Origin: Leptospira bourretii
GTDB taxonomy: Bacteria > Spirochaetota > Leptospiria > Leptospirales > Leptospiraceae
Assembly: GCF_004770145.1 (NCBI RefSeq)
Contig: NZ_RQFW01000019.1
Coordinates: 186,001-250,000, forward strand
DNA: 64,000 nt
Reading direction: 5' to 3'
The position numbers and the translations under genes are program-made. This document shows positions 18,824 to 26,902 of the stretch, one piece after another. The notes below the pieces were generated by a model. The model had not been told where the DNA came from. It worked only from the letters and a program-made list of their open reading frames with translations, and searched no databases. Within the stretch, counting starts at the first letter, position 1. Each line of letters opens with the position of its first letter.

Positions 18824-20298
18824 GATTTTTCCTTTTCCTTCTTACATTTTTAATTTCATTTTCAAGTCCTCTTCGAGCGGGTCTCTTAGAGGAATATTGG
18901 AAGGCAGTCCAAAACACAAAAGAAAAGTTTGAAATTTCAGACCATAGTCCCAAACGTTTTAGTTTTCGATTTGGTGCTGATCTTCCCATTGTTTTACATA
19001 AAGAATCCTTAAATCATGAAATTTTTTGGTTCTGTCAAAAGTATTTAGACAAATACCATACAAACTACCCCTATCCAAGATTCAAACAGGACATCAGGTC
19101 TCACCTAACAGATCATTATGGAGATCCTGCTCAAAATTTTTTAAGTGGAAAACTTTCATTTTCCTGTTTTTCCGGATGGAAAGAAGGAAGTTCTTTATTA
19201 AAGCTTTCTTTCTTTTTGAATGATGAAGAATTTTTTCCTTATCGTTGGGATTATTTTGATTCCAAAGGCCAAATGTTTCTCACAGAAGAAGACGAAACAA
19301 AGAATGGGAAAAAAGATAGTTTTACCTATTACGCACAAGGAGGTTGTCCAAAAGAAATCACTAAAGATAAAAATGATTTTGGCGGCATGGACGAATGGTG
19401 GTACTTTAAAAACTGCCAACTGGTGCGCGTTGAATACGACTCCAACGAAAATGGATTTAGGGAACGAATTTGTTATTATGAAGGCAACAAAGAATCCTAT
19501 TGTGAAGGTGTAGGAGAAAAAGAAGAGAGAGAAGGAATCCAACTAGAAGCAAATCAAAAATTCCAAGAAGCATTAAAAGCCTATAGAAAGTCTTTAAAAG
19601 AATACAAAAAGGAAGTATCCATCGGAACATCTCGCACTTGCACTTTATTAAAAAAAATTGCAAACATTGAATACTCTGAAAGAGACTTTCCTTCCTTTAC
19701 AAAAACACTTGATGAGTTTTTTTCTTATCGTGCTTGCGAATCCGATTCCCTCGATGTTTTAATTTATAAATCCTATTATTATCTTTATGTCCTAGGTGAT
19801 TACAAAACGGCAAAAGATAGTTACCAAAAAACTTCTGAAATATATAAAAAAACTCATGGGGAAATTAGTCCTGAAATTTCACTCAATTTAGCCTACGCAC
19901 AATTTATGGATAAAGATCCAAATTCTTGTTTAGTTAGTTTAGAAAAACTGAATAGCCGTCGGTTGACCGCTTATCCTCGATTTTTTCTCTTTTACTACCG
20001 GGGATCTTGTGAACTAAGTCTTGGCCGCTGGGAAGATGCCTATACAAACTTAAAACGAGCACAAATATTGGGTGGAGAAAAAGAATTTTTGCCTGTTGTG
20101 TATTATAAATTGGGAAGGGCTTCCTTTGCAACAAACAGAGACCAAGAAGGAAATCTTTGGACCCACCAAGCCTTACTCTATGATTTTGAATTAATCGAAA
20201 AAATGAATATTGATCCTCTCTTTGATCGTTTTTTTGAATCTCCCAATGGGATTTCACATAAAAGAAAATATTACTTGAATAAACAAAAAAAACAATGA
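18820..20298 (+). CDS. secreted TPR-containing protein of unknown function
   Basis: A 492-residue exported protein. The TTG start overlaps the upstream stop (TTGA), implying translational coupling with the YopX-domain gene. Residues 1-20 form a signal peptide ending SSPLRA. The N-terminal half is of unknown fold, with DSKGQMFLTEEDETKNGKKDS-like strands; the C-terminal half (about 245-450) contains tetratricopeptide-like helical pairs, for example QKFQEALKAYRKSLKEY, DYKTAKDSYQKTSEIY and GRWEDAYTNLKRAQIL. Probably a periplasmic or outer-membrane-associated scaffold. No catalytic motif is visible. Confidence 0.7.
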   Translation: MRFFLFLLTFLISFSSPLRAGLLEEYWKAVQNTKEKFEISDHSPKRFSFRFGADLPIVLHKESLNHEIFWFCQKYLDKYHTNYPYPRFKQDIRSHLTDHYGDPAQNFLSGKLSFSCFSGWKEGSSLLKLSFFLNDEEFFPYRWDYFDSKGQMFLTEEDETKNGKKDSFTYYAQGGCPKEITKDKNDFGGMDEWWYFKNCQLVRVEYDSNENGFRERICYYEGNKESYCEGVGEKEEREGIQLEANQKFQEALKAYRKSLKEYKKEVSIGTSRTCTLLKKIANIEYSERDFPSFTKTLDEFFSYRACESDSLDVLIYKSYYYLYVLGDYKTAKDSYQKTSEIYKKTHGEISPEISLNLAYAQFMDKDPNSCLVSLEKLNSRRLTAYPRFFLFYYRGSCELSLGRWEDAYTNLKRAQILGGEKEFLPVVYYKLGRASFATNRDQEGNLWTHQALLYDFELIEKMNIDPLFDRFFESPNGISHKRKYYLNKQKKQ

Positions 20299-20329
20299 TA
20301 TTCAGCTCCAACGGAGACTGATACGATCA

Positions 20330-22204
20330 ATGAAAAATTTTACGACGCTGAATGATGTTTTTTATTATGCCAATAGAGCTTATGGCTCCAAAGAAATGTT
20401 CTTTGGAAAGGATGCGGGAAAAAACTTTATCGGTCGTACATTCTCAGATATCTTTCATAATGCGGAAAATCTTGCCCTTTCCCTTTTACAGATGGGAATC
20501 CAACCGGGTGATCGGATTGGACTGATGGCAGACAACCGAACGGAATGGGCAATTGCCGACATCGCAACTCTGTTAAACGGTGCCATCAACGTTCCTAGAG
20601 GTTCTGATTCCACTCCACAAGAAATTGAATACATTCTTAGCCATTCAGAAAGTAAGTATTGTTTTGTGGAACATGAGAAATTGTATGACTCTTTAAAACC
20701 AATCCTTTCTAATACAAAAGTAGAAAAAGTCATCATTTTAGATCCTGGATTTGATTCCAAGGATACACTTGCAGTTTCTATGCAAACATTGATTCGCGAT
20801 GGCGAAGCTCTACGCAAAAATTTGCCTTCTTTGGAACTTCGTTCGAAACAAGTAAAACCAGATGATCTATTTACCATCATCTATACTTCTGGCACAACAG
20901 GAATGCCCAAAGGGGTCATGCTCACCCACCAGAATATGGTCTACAATGTGGTCAAAGTTCCGCCAAGAGTGGGACTTAAAAGTACAGATAGAACACTTTC
21001 CATTCTTCCCGTTTGGCATATCTTTGAAAGAGCCATCGACTATGCAATCATTGCAGAAGGGGCATCCATTGCTTATACAAATATCCGCGATTTACGTGAT
21101 GATTTTCAAAAGATCAAACCAAGTTTTATGGCATCTGCTCCACGGTTATGGGAAAATTTATATCAGGGCATCAAACAGAAGTTAGAAAAAGCCCCAGAAA
21201 ACAAACGTAAACTTTTTGATTTTGCTTATGATATATGTAAAAAATTCAAAGATGGACAAGACTACCTTGCCGGGAACAAACTTTTAACAAAAGAAGAATC
21301 TCCCTTTGAAAGAGCAAAAAATACAGCAGTTTCTCTTGGTTATGTTTTAAATCTATTTTTACTTTCAAAAGTATTGGATGGTCTAGTGTTCTCTAAAATC
21401 CGAGATGTTTTAGGAGGCCACCTAACAGGAACAATTTCTGGTGGAGGAGCACTACCCTCTCATGTGGATGAATTTTTTAATGTCATCGGAATTCCTGTAT
21501 ACGAAGGTTACGGAATGACAGAATGTGCTCCCATCATTTCAGTTCGGTCTGTTGGGAATGTTGTCCAAGGTTCTGTTGGAAAATGGCCAGATGGAACTGC
21601 AGTCAAAGTGGTGAATGACCAAGGAGAGACCGTTCCCAAAGGAAAAATGGGAATCATACATATCAAAGGCCCACAAGTAATGAAAGGATATTATAAAAAC
21701 GAGGAAGCCACATCCAAGGCCATCCATGACGGGTGGATGAATACAGGAGATTTGGGTTTTATTTCCTTTAATGATACCTTGTCTGTCAGAGGCCGCGTAA
21801 AAGATACGATTGTTCTGTTAGGTGGCGAAAATGTGGAGCCAGTTCCCATCGAAAATTTATTATTAGAAAACGCTCTTATCAACCAAGTGATTGTGGTTGG
21901 CCAGGACCAAAAATCCCTCACAGCATTGATTTGGCCCGACAAAGATCGAATGAAAGAAGTTGGCCTAAGCCCGAAAGAAGGTGAAGACTTAAACCAAAAT
22001 AAAGAGATTCGACTTTATTACCAAAACATCGTCAAAAAACAAATCTCTTCAGAAAATGGATTCAAATCTTTTGAAAAACTGACAGATTTTCGTTTTTTGC
22101 CCAAGGCCATGGAAGTGGGCGATGAATTGACGAACCTATTCAAAATGAAGAGGAACGTCATCCATGATAAATACAAAGACCTGATCAAATCTATGTACGT
22201 TTAA
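20330..22204 (+). CDS. long-chain acyl-CoA synthetase (AMP-forming)
   Basis: Activates fatty acids with ATP and CoA at the inner face of the membrane, for beta-oxidation or phospholipid synthesis. The AMP-binding motif TIIYTSGTTGMPKGVMLTHQN lies near 183-203, YEGYGMTECAPIIS near 395-408, GWMNTGDLGFIS near 468-479 and GRVKDTIVLLGGENVEPVPIE near 490-510. The 624-residue length and large insert (about 280-345) match the FAA1/FadD15 group of long-chain synthetases. A GGAG lies about 12 bases before the ATG. The stop overlaps that of the convergent pepN by 4 bases. Confidence 0.94.
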   Translation: MKNFTTLNDVFYYANRAYGSKEMFFGKDAGKNFIGRTFSDIFHNAENLALSLLQMGIQPGDRIGLMADNRTEWAIADIATLLNGAINVPRGSDSTPQEIEYILSHSESKYCFVEHEKLYDSLKPILSNTKVEKVIILDPGFDSKDTLAVSMQTLIRDGEALRKNLPSLELRSKQVKPDDLFTIIYTSGTTGMPKGVMLTHQNMVYNVVKVPPRVGLKSTDRTLSILPVWHIFERAIDYAIIAEGASIAYTNIRDLRDDFQKIKPSFMASAPRLWENLYQGIKQKLEKAPENKRKLFDFAYDICKKFKDGQDYLAGNKLLTKEESPFERAKNTAVSLGYVLNLFLLSKVLDGLVFSKIRDVLGGHLTGTISGGGALPSHVDEFFNVIGIPVYEGYGMTECAPIISVRSVGNVVQGSVGKWPDGTAVKVVNDQGETVPKGKMGIIHIKGPQVMKGYYKNEEATSKAIHDGWMNTGDLGFISFNDTLSVRGRVKDTIVLLGGENVEPVPIENLLLENALINQVIVVGQDQKSLTALIWPDKDRMKEVGLSPKEGEDLNQNKEIRLYYQNIVKKQISSENGFKSFEKLTDFRFLPKAMEVGDELTNLFKMKRNVIHDKYKDLIKSMYV

Positions 22205-24774
22205 AGAGAGGTCAGTATAGTTCCAACAATCTCCCCCAGTTCCTTTGAAAGATTGGGGAGAGAGGAAAGGACTTCTAGTTCCCTTTTGGCAATTTTTGGA
22301 AGTTCCCCTTTTTGTTTAGAAACAGGGGAATACAATTTGGTCAGAGCTGCTGCCATCTGAGGATTGATTTCGTTTAAAGTTTTAATTCGATCCGCTAAAA
22401 ATGAATACCCACTCCCATCTTCTTTATGAAAAGTCAAAGGATTTCTTGCTAAACTAAAATACAAAGAACGAACCTTATTCGGATTGCGAATGTTAAACTG
22501 TGGATGGTTTTCTAACAGTTTTGTTATTTCCAAACGATTTTCGCCCGTTCCAACCTGAGCAGCAAACCAAACATCCAAAACTAAATTATCATGTTTCCAT
22601 TTTTCAAAAAATAAATTTACGGATTTTTCTTTTTCTTTCGAATCTACTTCTAAAAGAAAACGCATCGCAGAAACTTCTTCGCTCATATGTTTTGCTTCTC
22701 TTTGTTCAGCAACTGCCAGACGTTCAAACTTCTTAGTTGGATCGTAGAGAAGATAATACAAACAGATATTTTTTAATCTCCTTTTCCCGATCTCTTCCTT
22801 TGTTTGTACAGGAATGGTTTTCCGGTTTTCTTCAAAAATAATCTGGAACTGATTGGTGAAGGTGGTAGCGATGCTTTGAATGGCAAAAATTCTTAATTTT
22901 TGGATCTTTTGAAATTCGTAACAGCCAATATTTTCACTAACCTGTGTTAGACCAGGAAAAGACAGGTAAAAACTATGATATGTTTTGTCCCAATTCCTTC
23001 CAAAAGAATCAGCAATGGTTTTCAAGATGATGGAGAAGTTTTCTTCCAAACCAGATTCTAAAGACTTACGAAACCAATCAAAAATCAAACTTTGAAACGC
23101 AAAAAAACGTGACACCCCATCTGTTTCCACCTTTGCCAAAATTTGTTTTTCTTCCTCAGATTGGTTGTAATCCAAACGAATGGGACTAGATAAAGAACGA
23201 AATAAAGAAATAACTGGCTTTGTTCCATTTGAGTCCAAGGCAGAAAAACGAATTTGATCACGAGCTCCACTCATCAAACGTTTTTCTTCTTTTAGGATAG
23301 TTCCTTTTTTATCAAAAACTGCAAGAGAATTTGAAAAAACTAACGGATATTCGCCGGCACCTGCATCAGTGATGTCTAAGATCCATTCGTTAGAATCCTT
23401 TGCATAATGTTCTTTGACTGAAAGTAAAGGAGTTCCACTACGGTGGTACCAATTTCGCAGATAAGGAATTGGACCACCTGCCACTTCCTCCATAGAGGAA
23501 ACAAACTCTTCAAAGGTGACACCTTGTCCGTCATATTTTGACAGATAAAGTTGTAAGCCTTTTTTGAATTTTTCTCTTCCGATTAGCTCCGAAACCAACC
23601 GAATGACTTCCGCTCCTTTTTCATATACAGTAACCGTATAAAAATTATTCATTTCTTTATAAGATTTGGGAAGGATGGGATGTGACATTGGCCCTTGGTC
23701 TTCCGGAAACTGAAATTCCTTTAAAAACAAAACATCTTTGATTCGTTTGACTGCGGGGTCTGTCATATCTTCCGTAAACCACTGGTCTCGGAAAACTGTA
23801 AGTCCTTCCTTTAACGTTAAATTAAACCAATTCCTTAGAGTGACACGATTTCCAGTCCAGTTATGAAAGTATTCATGGGCGATCACTGCAAGTATGGCTT
23901 CAAAACTTTCATCTGTTGCCGATTTTTTATCAGCAAGCACAAGTTTGGCGTTAAATAAATTAAGGCCTTTGTTTTCCATGGCGCCCATATTAAAATCTTC
24001 TACAGCGACAATCATAAACAAATCCAAGTCATATTCGAGTCCAAAGGTGTCCTCGTCCCATCGCATTGCTTTTTTTAATGAATCAAAAGCAAAACTCACC
24101 TTTTCTTCATTTCCTTTTTCTACAAAGATCTTTAGAGTGATTTTTCTTCCAGACCGTGTGGTAAAAAAATCTTTGGTTTCCACAAGTTCTCCGGCAACAA
24201 GAGCAAATAAATACGATGGTTTTGGAAAAGGATCTTCCCAGAGGACCTCTCGTTTTCCTCCACTAACCCTTTCGTCTAACAAATTCCCATTCGATAACAT
24301 CACTGGAAAAAGTGAAACTTCTCCAGAGATGGTCACACGAAAGCGCATCATATTGTCTGGTCGATCAATGGAATAAACAATTTTTCGAAAACCTTCCGGT
24401 TCATTTTGAGTGCACAACATAGAACCCGATTTGTACAATCCTTCCAAAGATGTGTTCCCTGCAGGAGAGATTCGGTTCTCAATTGTCAGTCGAAAGGAAG
24501 GTTTCGGAGGATGAGGGATTAAAATTCCAGAAGATGAAACCTGGTACTCACCCGGATCAACAATGGCTCCATCAATCCGGAGAGATAAAAATTCTAAAGA
24601 TTCACCGTTTAAAAATAGCGGCTGAATTGTATCAGTAGTTAGGACCACTTGATATTCGGCTCTGACAACTGTCAGGTGCAGATCCAGGTCAAATCGAAGA
24701 TCCACTTCAGGAGTGAACCAAGGAGTTGGTTTGTAATCTTCTAATTTATGGACGAGAGAGGAGGATGGAGTCAT
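22201..24774 (-). CDS. pepN: aminopeptidase N (M1 family)
   Basis: A cytoplasmic zinc metallopeptidase that trims N-terminal residues. The exopeptidase motif GAMENKGLNLFN is near residue 258 and the zinc motif HEYFHNWTGNRVTLRNWFNLTLKEGLTVF near 293-321 (HExxH, then the distal Glu 19 residues on). TVTVYEKGAEVIR near 380 holds the transition-state tyrosine. Length 857 and the C-terminal helical domain match the bacterial PepN subgroup. Downstream on the same strand after about 40 bases is the start of an unrelated convergent gene, and an AAGGAGGATG ribosome site precedes the ATG. Confidence 0.96.
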   Translation of the reverse strand: MTPSSSLVHKLEDYKPTPWFTPEVDLRFDLDLHLTVVRAEYQVVLTTDTIQPLFLNGESLEFLSLRIDGAIVDPGEYQVSSSGILIPHPPKPSFRLTIENRISPAGNTSLEGLYKSGSMLCTQNEPEGFRKIVYSIDRPDNMMRFRVTISGEVSLFPVMLSNGNLLDERVSGGKREVLWEDPFPKPSYLFALVAGELVETKDFFTTRSGRKITLKIFVEKGNEEKVSFAFDSLKKAMRWDEDTFGLEYDLDLFMIVAVEDFNMGAMENKGLNLFNAKLVLADKKSATDESFEAILAVIAHEYFHNWTGNRVTLRNWFNLTLKEGLTVFRDQWFTEDMTDPAVKRIKDVLFLKEFQFPEDQGPMSHPILPKSYKEMNNFYTVTVYEKGAEVIRLVSELIGREKFKKGLQLYLSKYDGQGVTFEEFVSSMEEVAGGPIPYLRNWYHRSGTPLLSVKEHYAKDSNEWILDITDAGAGEYPLVFSNSLAVFDKKGTILKEEKRLMSGARDQIRFSALDSNGTKPVISLFRSLSSPIRLDYNQSEEEKQILAKVETDGVSRFFAFQSLIFDWFRKSLESGLEENFSIILKTIADSFGRNWDKTYHSFYLSFPGLTQVSENIGCYEFQKIQKLRIFAIQSIATTFTNQFQIIFEENRKTIPVQTKEEIGKRRLKNICLYYLLYDPTKKFERLAVAEQREAKHMSEEVSAMRFLLEVDSKEKEKSVNLFFEKWKHDNLVLDVWFAAQVGTGENRLEITKLLENHPQFNIRNPNKVRSLYFSLARNPLTFHKEDGSGYSFLADRIKTLNEINPQMAAALTKLYSPVSKQKGELPKIAKRELEVLSSLPNLSKELGEIVGTILTSL

Positions 24775-24815
24775 CCTCCTTCTTTATGGGATGGGCCATC
24801 CCGGAAAAGTGAATT

Positions 24816-25085
24816 TTAGTTCTGTTTTTCTTTTCTTTTATCCTCGGCAAAAGTCACTTTCAGGTTCCTTCCATCGACAGGCTGACCGTTCATTTGGGTG
24901 ACAGCTTCTTCTGCTTCTTCTGGATTGGCATAAGTGATAAAAGCAAACCCTCTGAAATTTCCAGTTTCTCTGTCATGAATCATTTTCAGATCTTGGATCA
25001 CTCCGTAAACGGAGAATATCTGGCGTATATTTTCTTCCTTAAGGGTAAATTTTAAATTTCCCACATATATTTTCTTAGAAATCAT
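24816..25085 (-). CDS. RRM-type RNA-binding protein
   Basis: A stand-alone RNA recognition motif of 89 residues. RNP2 is KIYVGNLKF at residues 5-13 and RNP1 is RGFAFITY near 46-53, with the expected spacing; a short charged tail (EDKRKEKQN) follows. Such proteins in spirochaetes and cyanobacteria are thought to act as cold-shock-like RNA chaperones; here that is inference. I use the ATG at 25085, preceded by AGGACAGGA, rather than a start 30 bases upstream. A small inverted repeat (GGGATG/CATCCC) lies between it and pepN. Confidence 0.9.
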   Translation of the reverse strand: MISKKIYVGNLKFTLKEENIRQIFSVYGVIQDLKMIHDRETGNFRGFAFITYANPEEAEEAVTQMNGQPVDGRNLKVTFAEDKRKEKQN

Positions 25086-25180
25086 TCCTGTCCTCGTAAA
25101 ACCAATTGCACGCACCCAAGCGACTTGGGAACCGGGATGATTAGATACAATCGAAAGAAAATGTCAACATCAAATATTTC

Positions 25181-26902
25181 TTGCATATTCTGAAAGATCA
25201 CAATTATTTAAGACTCTTCTCCAGGTACCCTTTGAACGAAAAACCCTATATCTTATGCATTGATGATGAATTCTTCATCCTTTGGAATCTAAAGGAACAA
25301 TTAAAAAAAGTCTTTGGATCTAATTTCACCATTGAAACTGCGGAAAGTGCAGAAACAGCAAAGGAAATTATGAAAGAAATTGAGGGAAGTTCCGCAGACC
25401 TAGCCGTTGTCATTTGCGACCACGTGATGCCAGGCCAAAAAGGAGACGAATTTCTCATTGAGATGCAGGAAACTCATCCCCGAACCAAAAAAATTATGCT
25501 CACGGGCCAAGCTCCTGCCCAAGCCATAGGAAATGCACTCAACCACGGCTGTCTCTATCGATACCTTTCCAAACCATGGGACGCTCATGACTTAGAACTC
25601 ACCATCAAACAGGCCATTGATGCTTATTTCCAAGAAAAAACCTTAGAAGAAAAAAACAAAGAACTTGCTGATACACTCTACTTTCATCGAGATTCCAAAT
25701 ACCCTAATTTTGAATCTTTAGTCCAACAATTAAAATCAGAAAGGCCTCATACAAACGAACATTCGATGATACTGATGAAAATTGTCAGTTTTCCGACCAT
25801 CATCAAAACCTTTGGGATTGAAGTTTACAGAAAATTATTTAGAAAGTTGTTACAATTGCTTTCTGTTCACTTACAAAATGAAGAAAAGGTTTTTCATATC
25901 TATTCAGATGAAATTGCTGTTCTTTCTAATTTATCCGAACAAACCTTGTTAGAAAAAATCAGAAGTTTTCGACTTTTATTAAAATCAGACGATTTGATTT
26001 TAGATGGAGTTGGGTTCCACTTAGATTGCCGATTTTCCTCCGCTTCGGGACAAGAAGATTGTTATTACAAAGCAAAATTAGCATTGTTTAGAGCAGAAAC
26101 AGAAATTTCTTCTGATTTTGTTTCTTACACAGAAGATCTTTCCACAGACCATCATTTACAAAACTTCCAACGCAGTCAAAAAATCCAATCTGCGATCACA
26201 AACAAACAAATTATCCCCTACTTCCAAGGGATTGTTGATAACCAAACAAAACAAATACGAAAATTTGAGTGTTTGGCTCGGATTAAAGACAGGGATGCCA
26301 TTCTCACTCCCGATGTATTTATGAAGTTAGCAAAGGTTACAGGAAGCATTCGTATGATTGGTTTACAAATGATTGATGAATCAATGAATTATTTTTCCGA
26401 CAAACCTTTCGATTTTTCCATCAACCTCACTGAATCTGAATTAGAATATAAAAGTTTTAGCAAATGGGTAGAAGCAAGACTTTCCCACTACCGAATTGAT
26501 CCCAATCGAGTGACTTTTGAAATTTTGGAAGATGTCAGTTTTTCAGAGAATAGAAATAGCCTCTTTACCATTCGTGATTTAAAAACCATTGGTTGCCAAA
26601 TTGCCATCGATGATTTCGGAGTCCAATATTCAAACTTGGCGCGTTTATTGGAATTTGATCCTGATTATTTAAAAATTGATGGTCAATTCATACGAAATTT
26701 ACCAGAAAATAAAACTGCTTACTTACTTGTACAAGGGATCGTGGAACTGGCGAGGGGAATTGGAGCAAAAGTAGTGGCCGAGTTTGTGGATCGACCCGCC
26801 ATCCAAGATATGATTGAAACCTTAGGAATTGAATATTCCCAAGGATATTTATTTATGAAACCTTCGCCAACCATCCCAGCAGAAGCCAACTTACAGCTGT
26901 AA
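25181..26902 (+). CDS. response regulator with degenerate GGDEF and EAL (c-di-GMP phosphodiesterase) domains
   Basis: A three-domain signalling protein of about 573 residues. Receiver domain: CIDDE near 26-30, phospho-acceptor Asp80 in VICDHVMPG, Thr108 and Lys131 (LSKPW). Middle domain (about 190-310) looks like a GGDEF fold in which the active loop reads YSDEIAVL near 241-248, so it should not make c-di-GMP. EAL domain (about 335-570) keeps ECLAR near 363, the Asn of INLTESE, FEILED, IAIDDFG, LKIDGQF, VVAEF and YSQGYLF, so phosphodiesterase activity is plausible. The start is uncertain: the TTG at 25181 or an in-frame TTG at 25230. Its 3' end overlaps the convergent receptor gene by 12 bases. 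Confidence 0.87.
   Translation: MHILKDHNYLRLFSRYPLNEKPYILCIDDEFFILWNLKEQLKKVFGSNFTIETAESAETAKEIMKEIEGSSADLAVVICDHVMPGQKGDEFLIEMQETHPRTKKIMLTGQAPAQAIGNALNHGCLYRYLSKPWDAHDLELTIKQAIDAYFQEKTLEEKNKELADTLYFHRDSKYPNFESLVQQLKSERPHTNEHSMILMKIVSFPTIIKTFGIEVYRKLFRKLLQLLSVHLQNEEKVFHIYSDEIAVLSNLSEQTLLEKIRSFRLLLKSDDLILDGVGFHLDCRFSSASGQEDCYYKAKLALFRAETEISSDFVSYTEDLSTDHHLQNFQRSQKIQSAITNKQIIPYFQGIVDNQTKQIRKFECLARIKDRDAILTPDVFMKLAKVTGSIRMIGLQMIDESMNYFSDKPFDFSINLTESELEYKSFSKWVEARLSHYRIDPNRVTFEILEDVSFSENRNSLFTIRDLKTIGCQIAIDDFGVQYSNLARLLEFDPDYLKIDGQFIRNLPENKTAYLLVQGIVELARGIGAKVVAEFVDRPAIQDMIETLGIEYSQGYLFMKPSPTIPAEANLQL

Noticed and set aside
23894..24376. 160-codon frame antisense to pepN
   Set aside because: Shadow of conserved aminopeptidase coding sequence.
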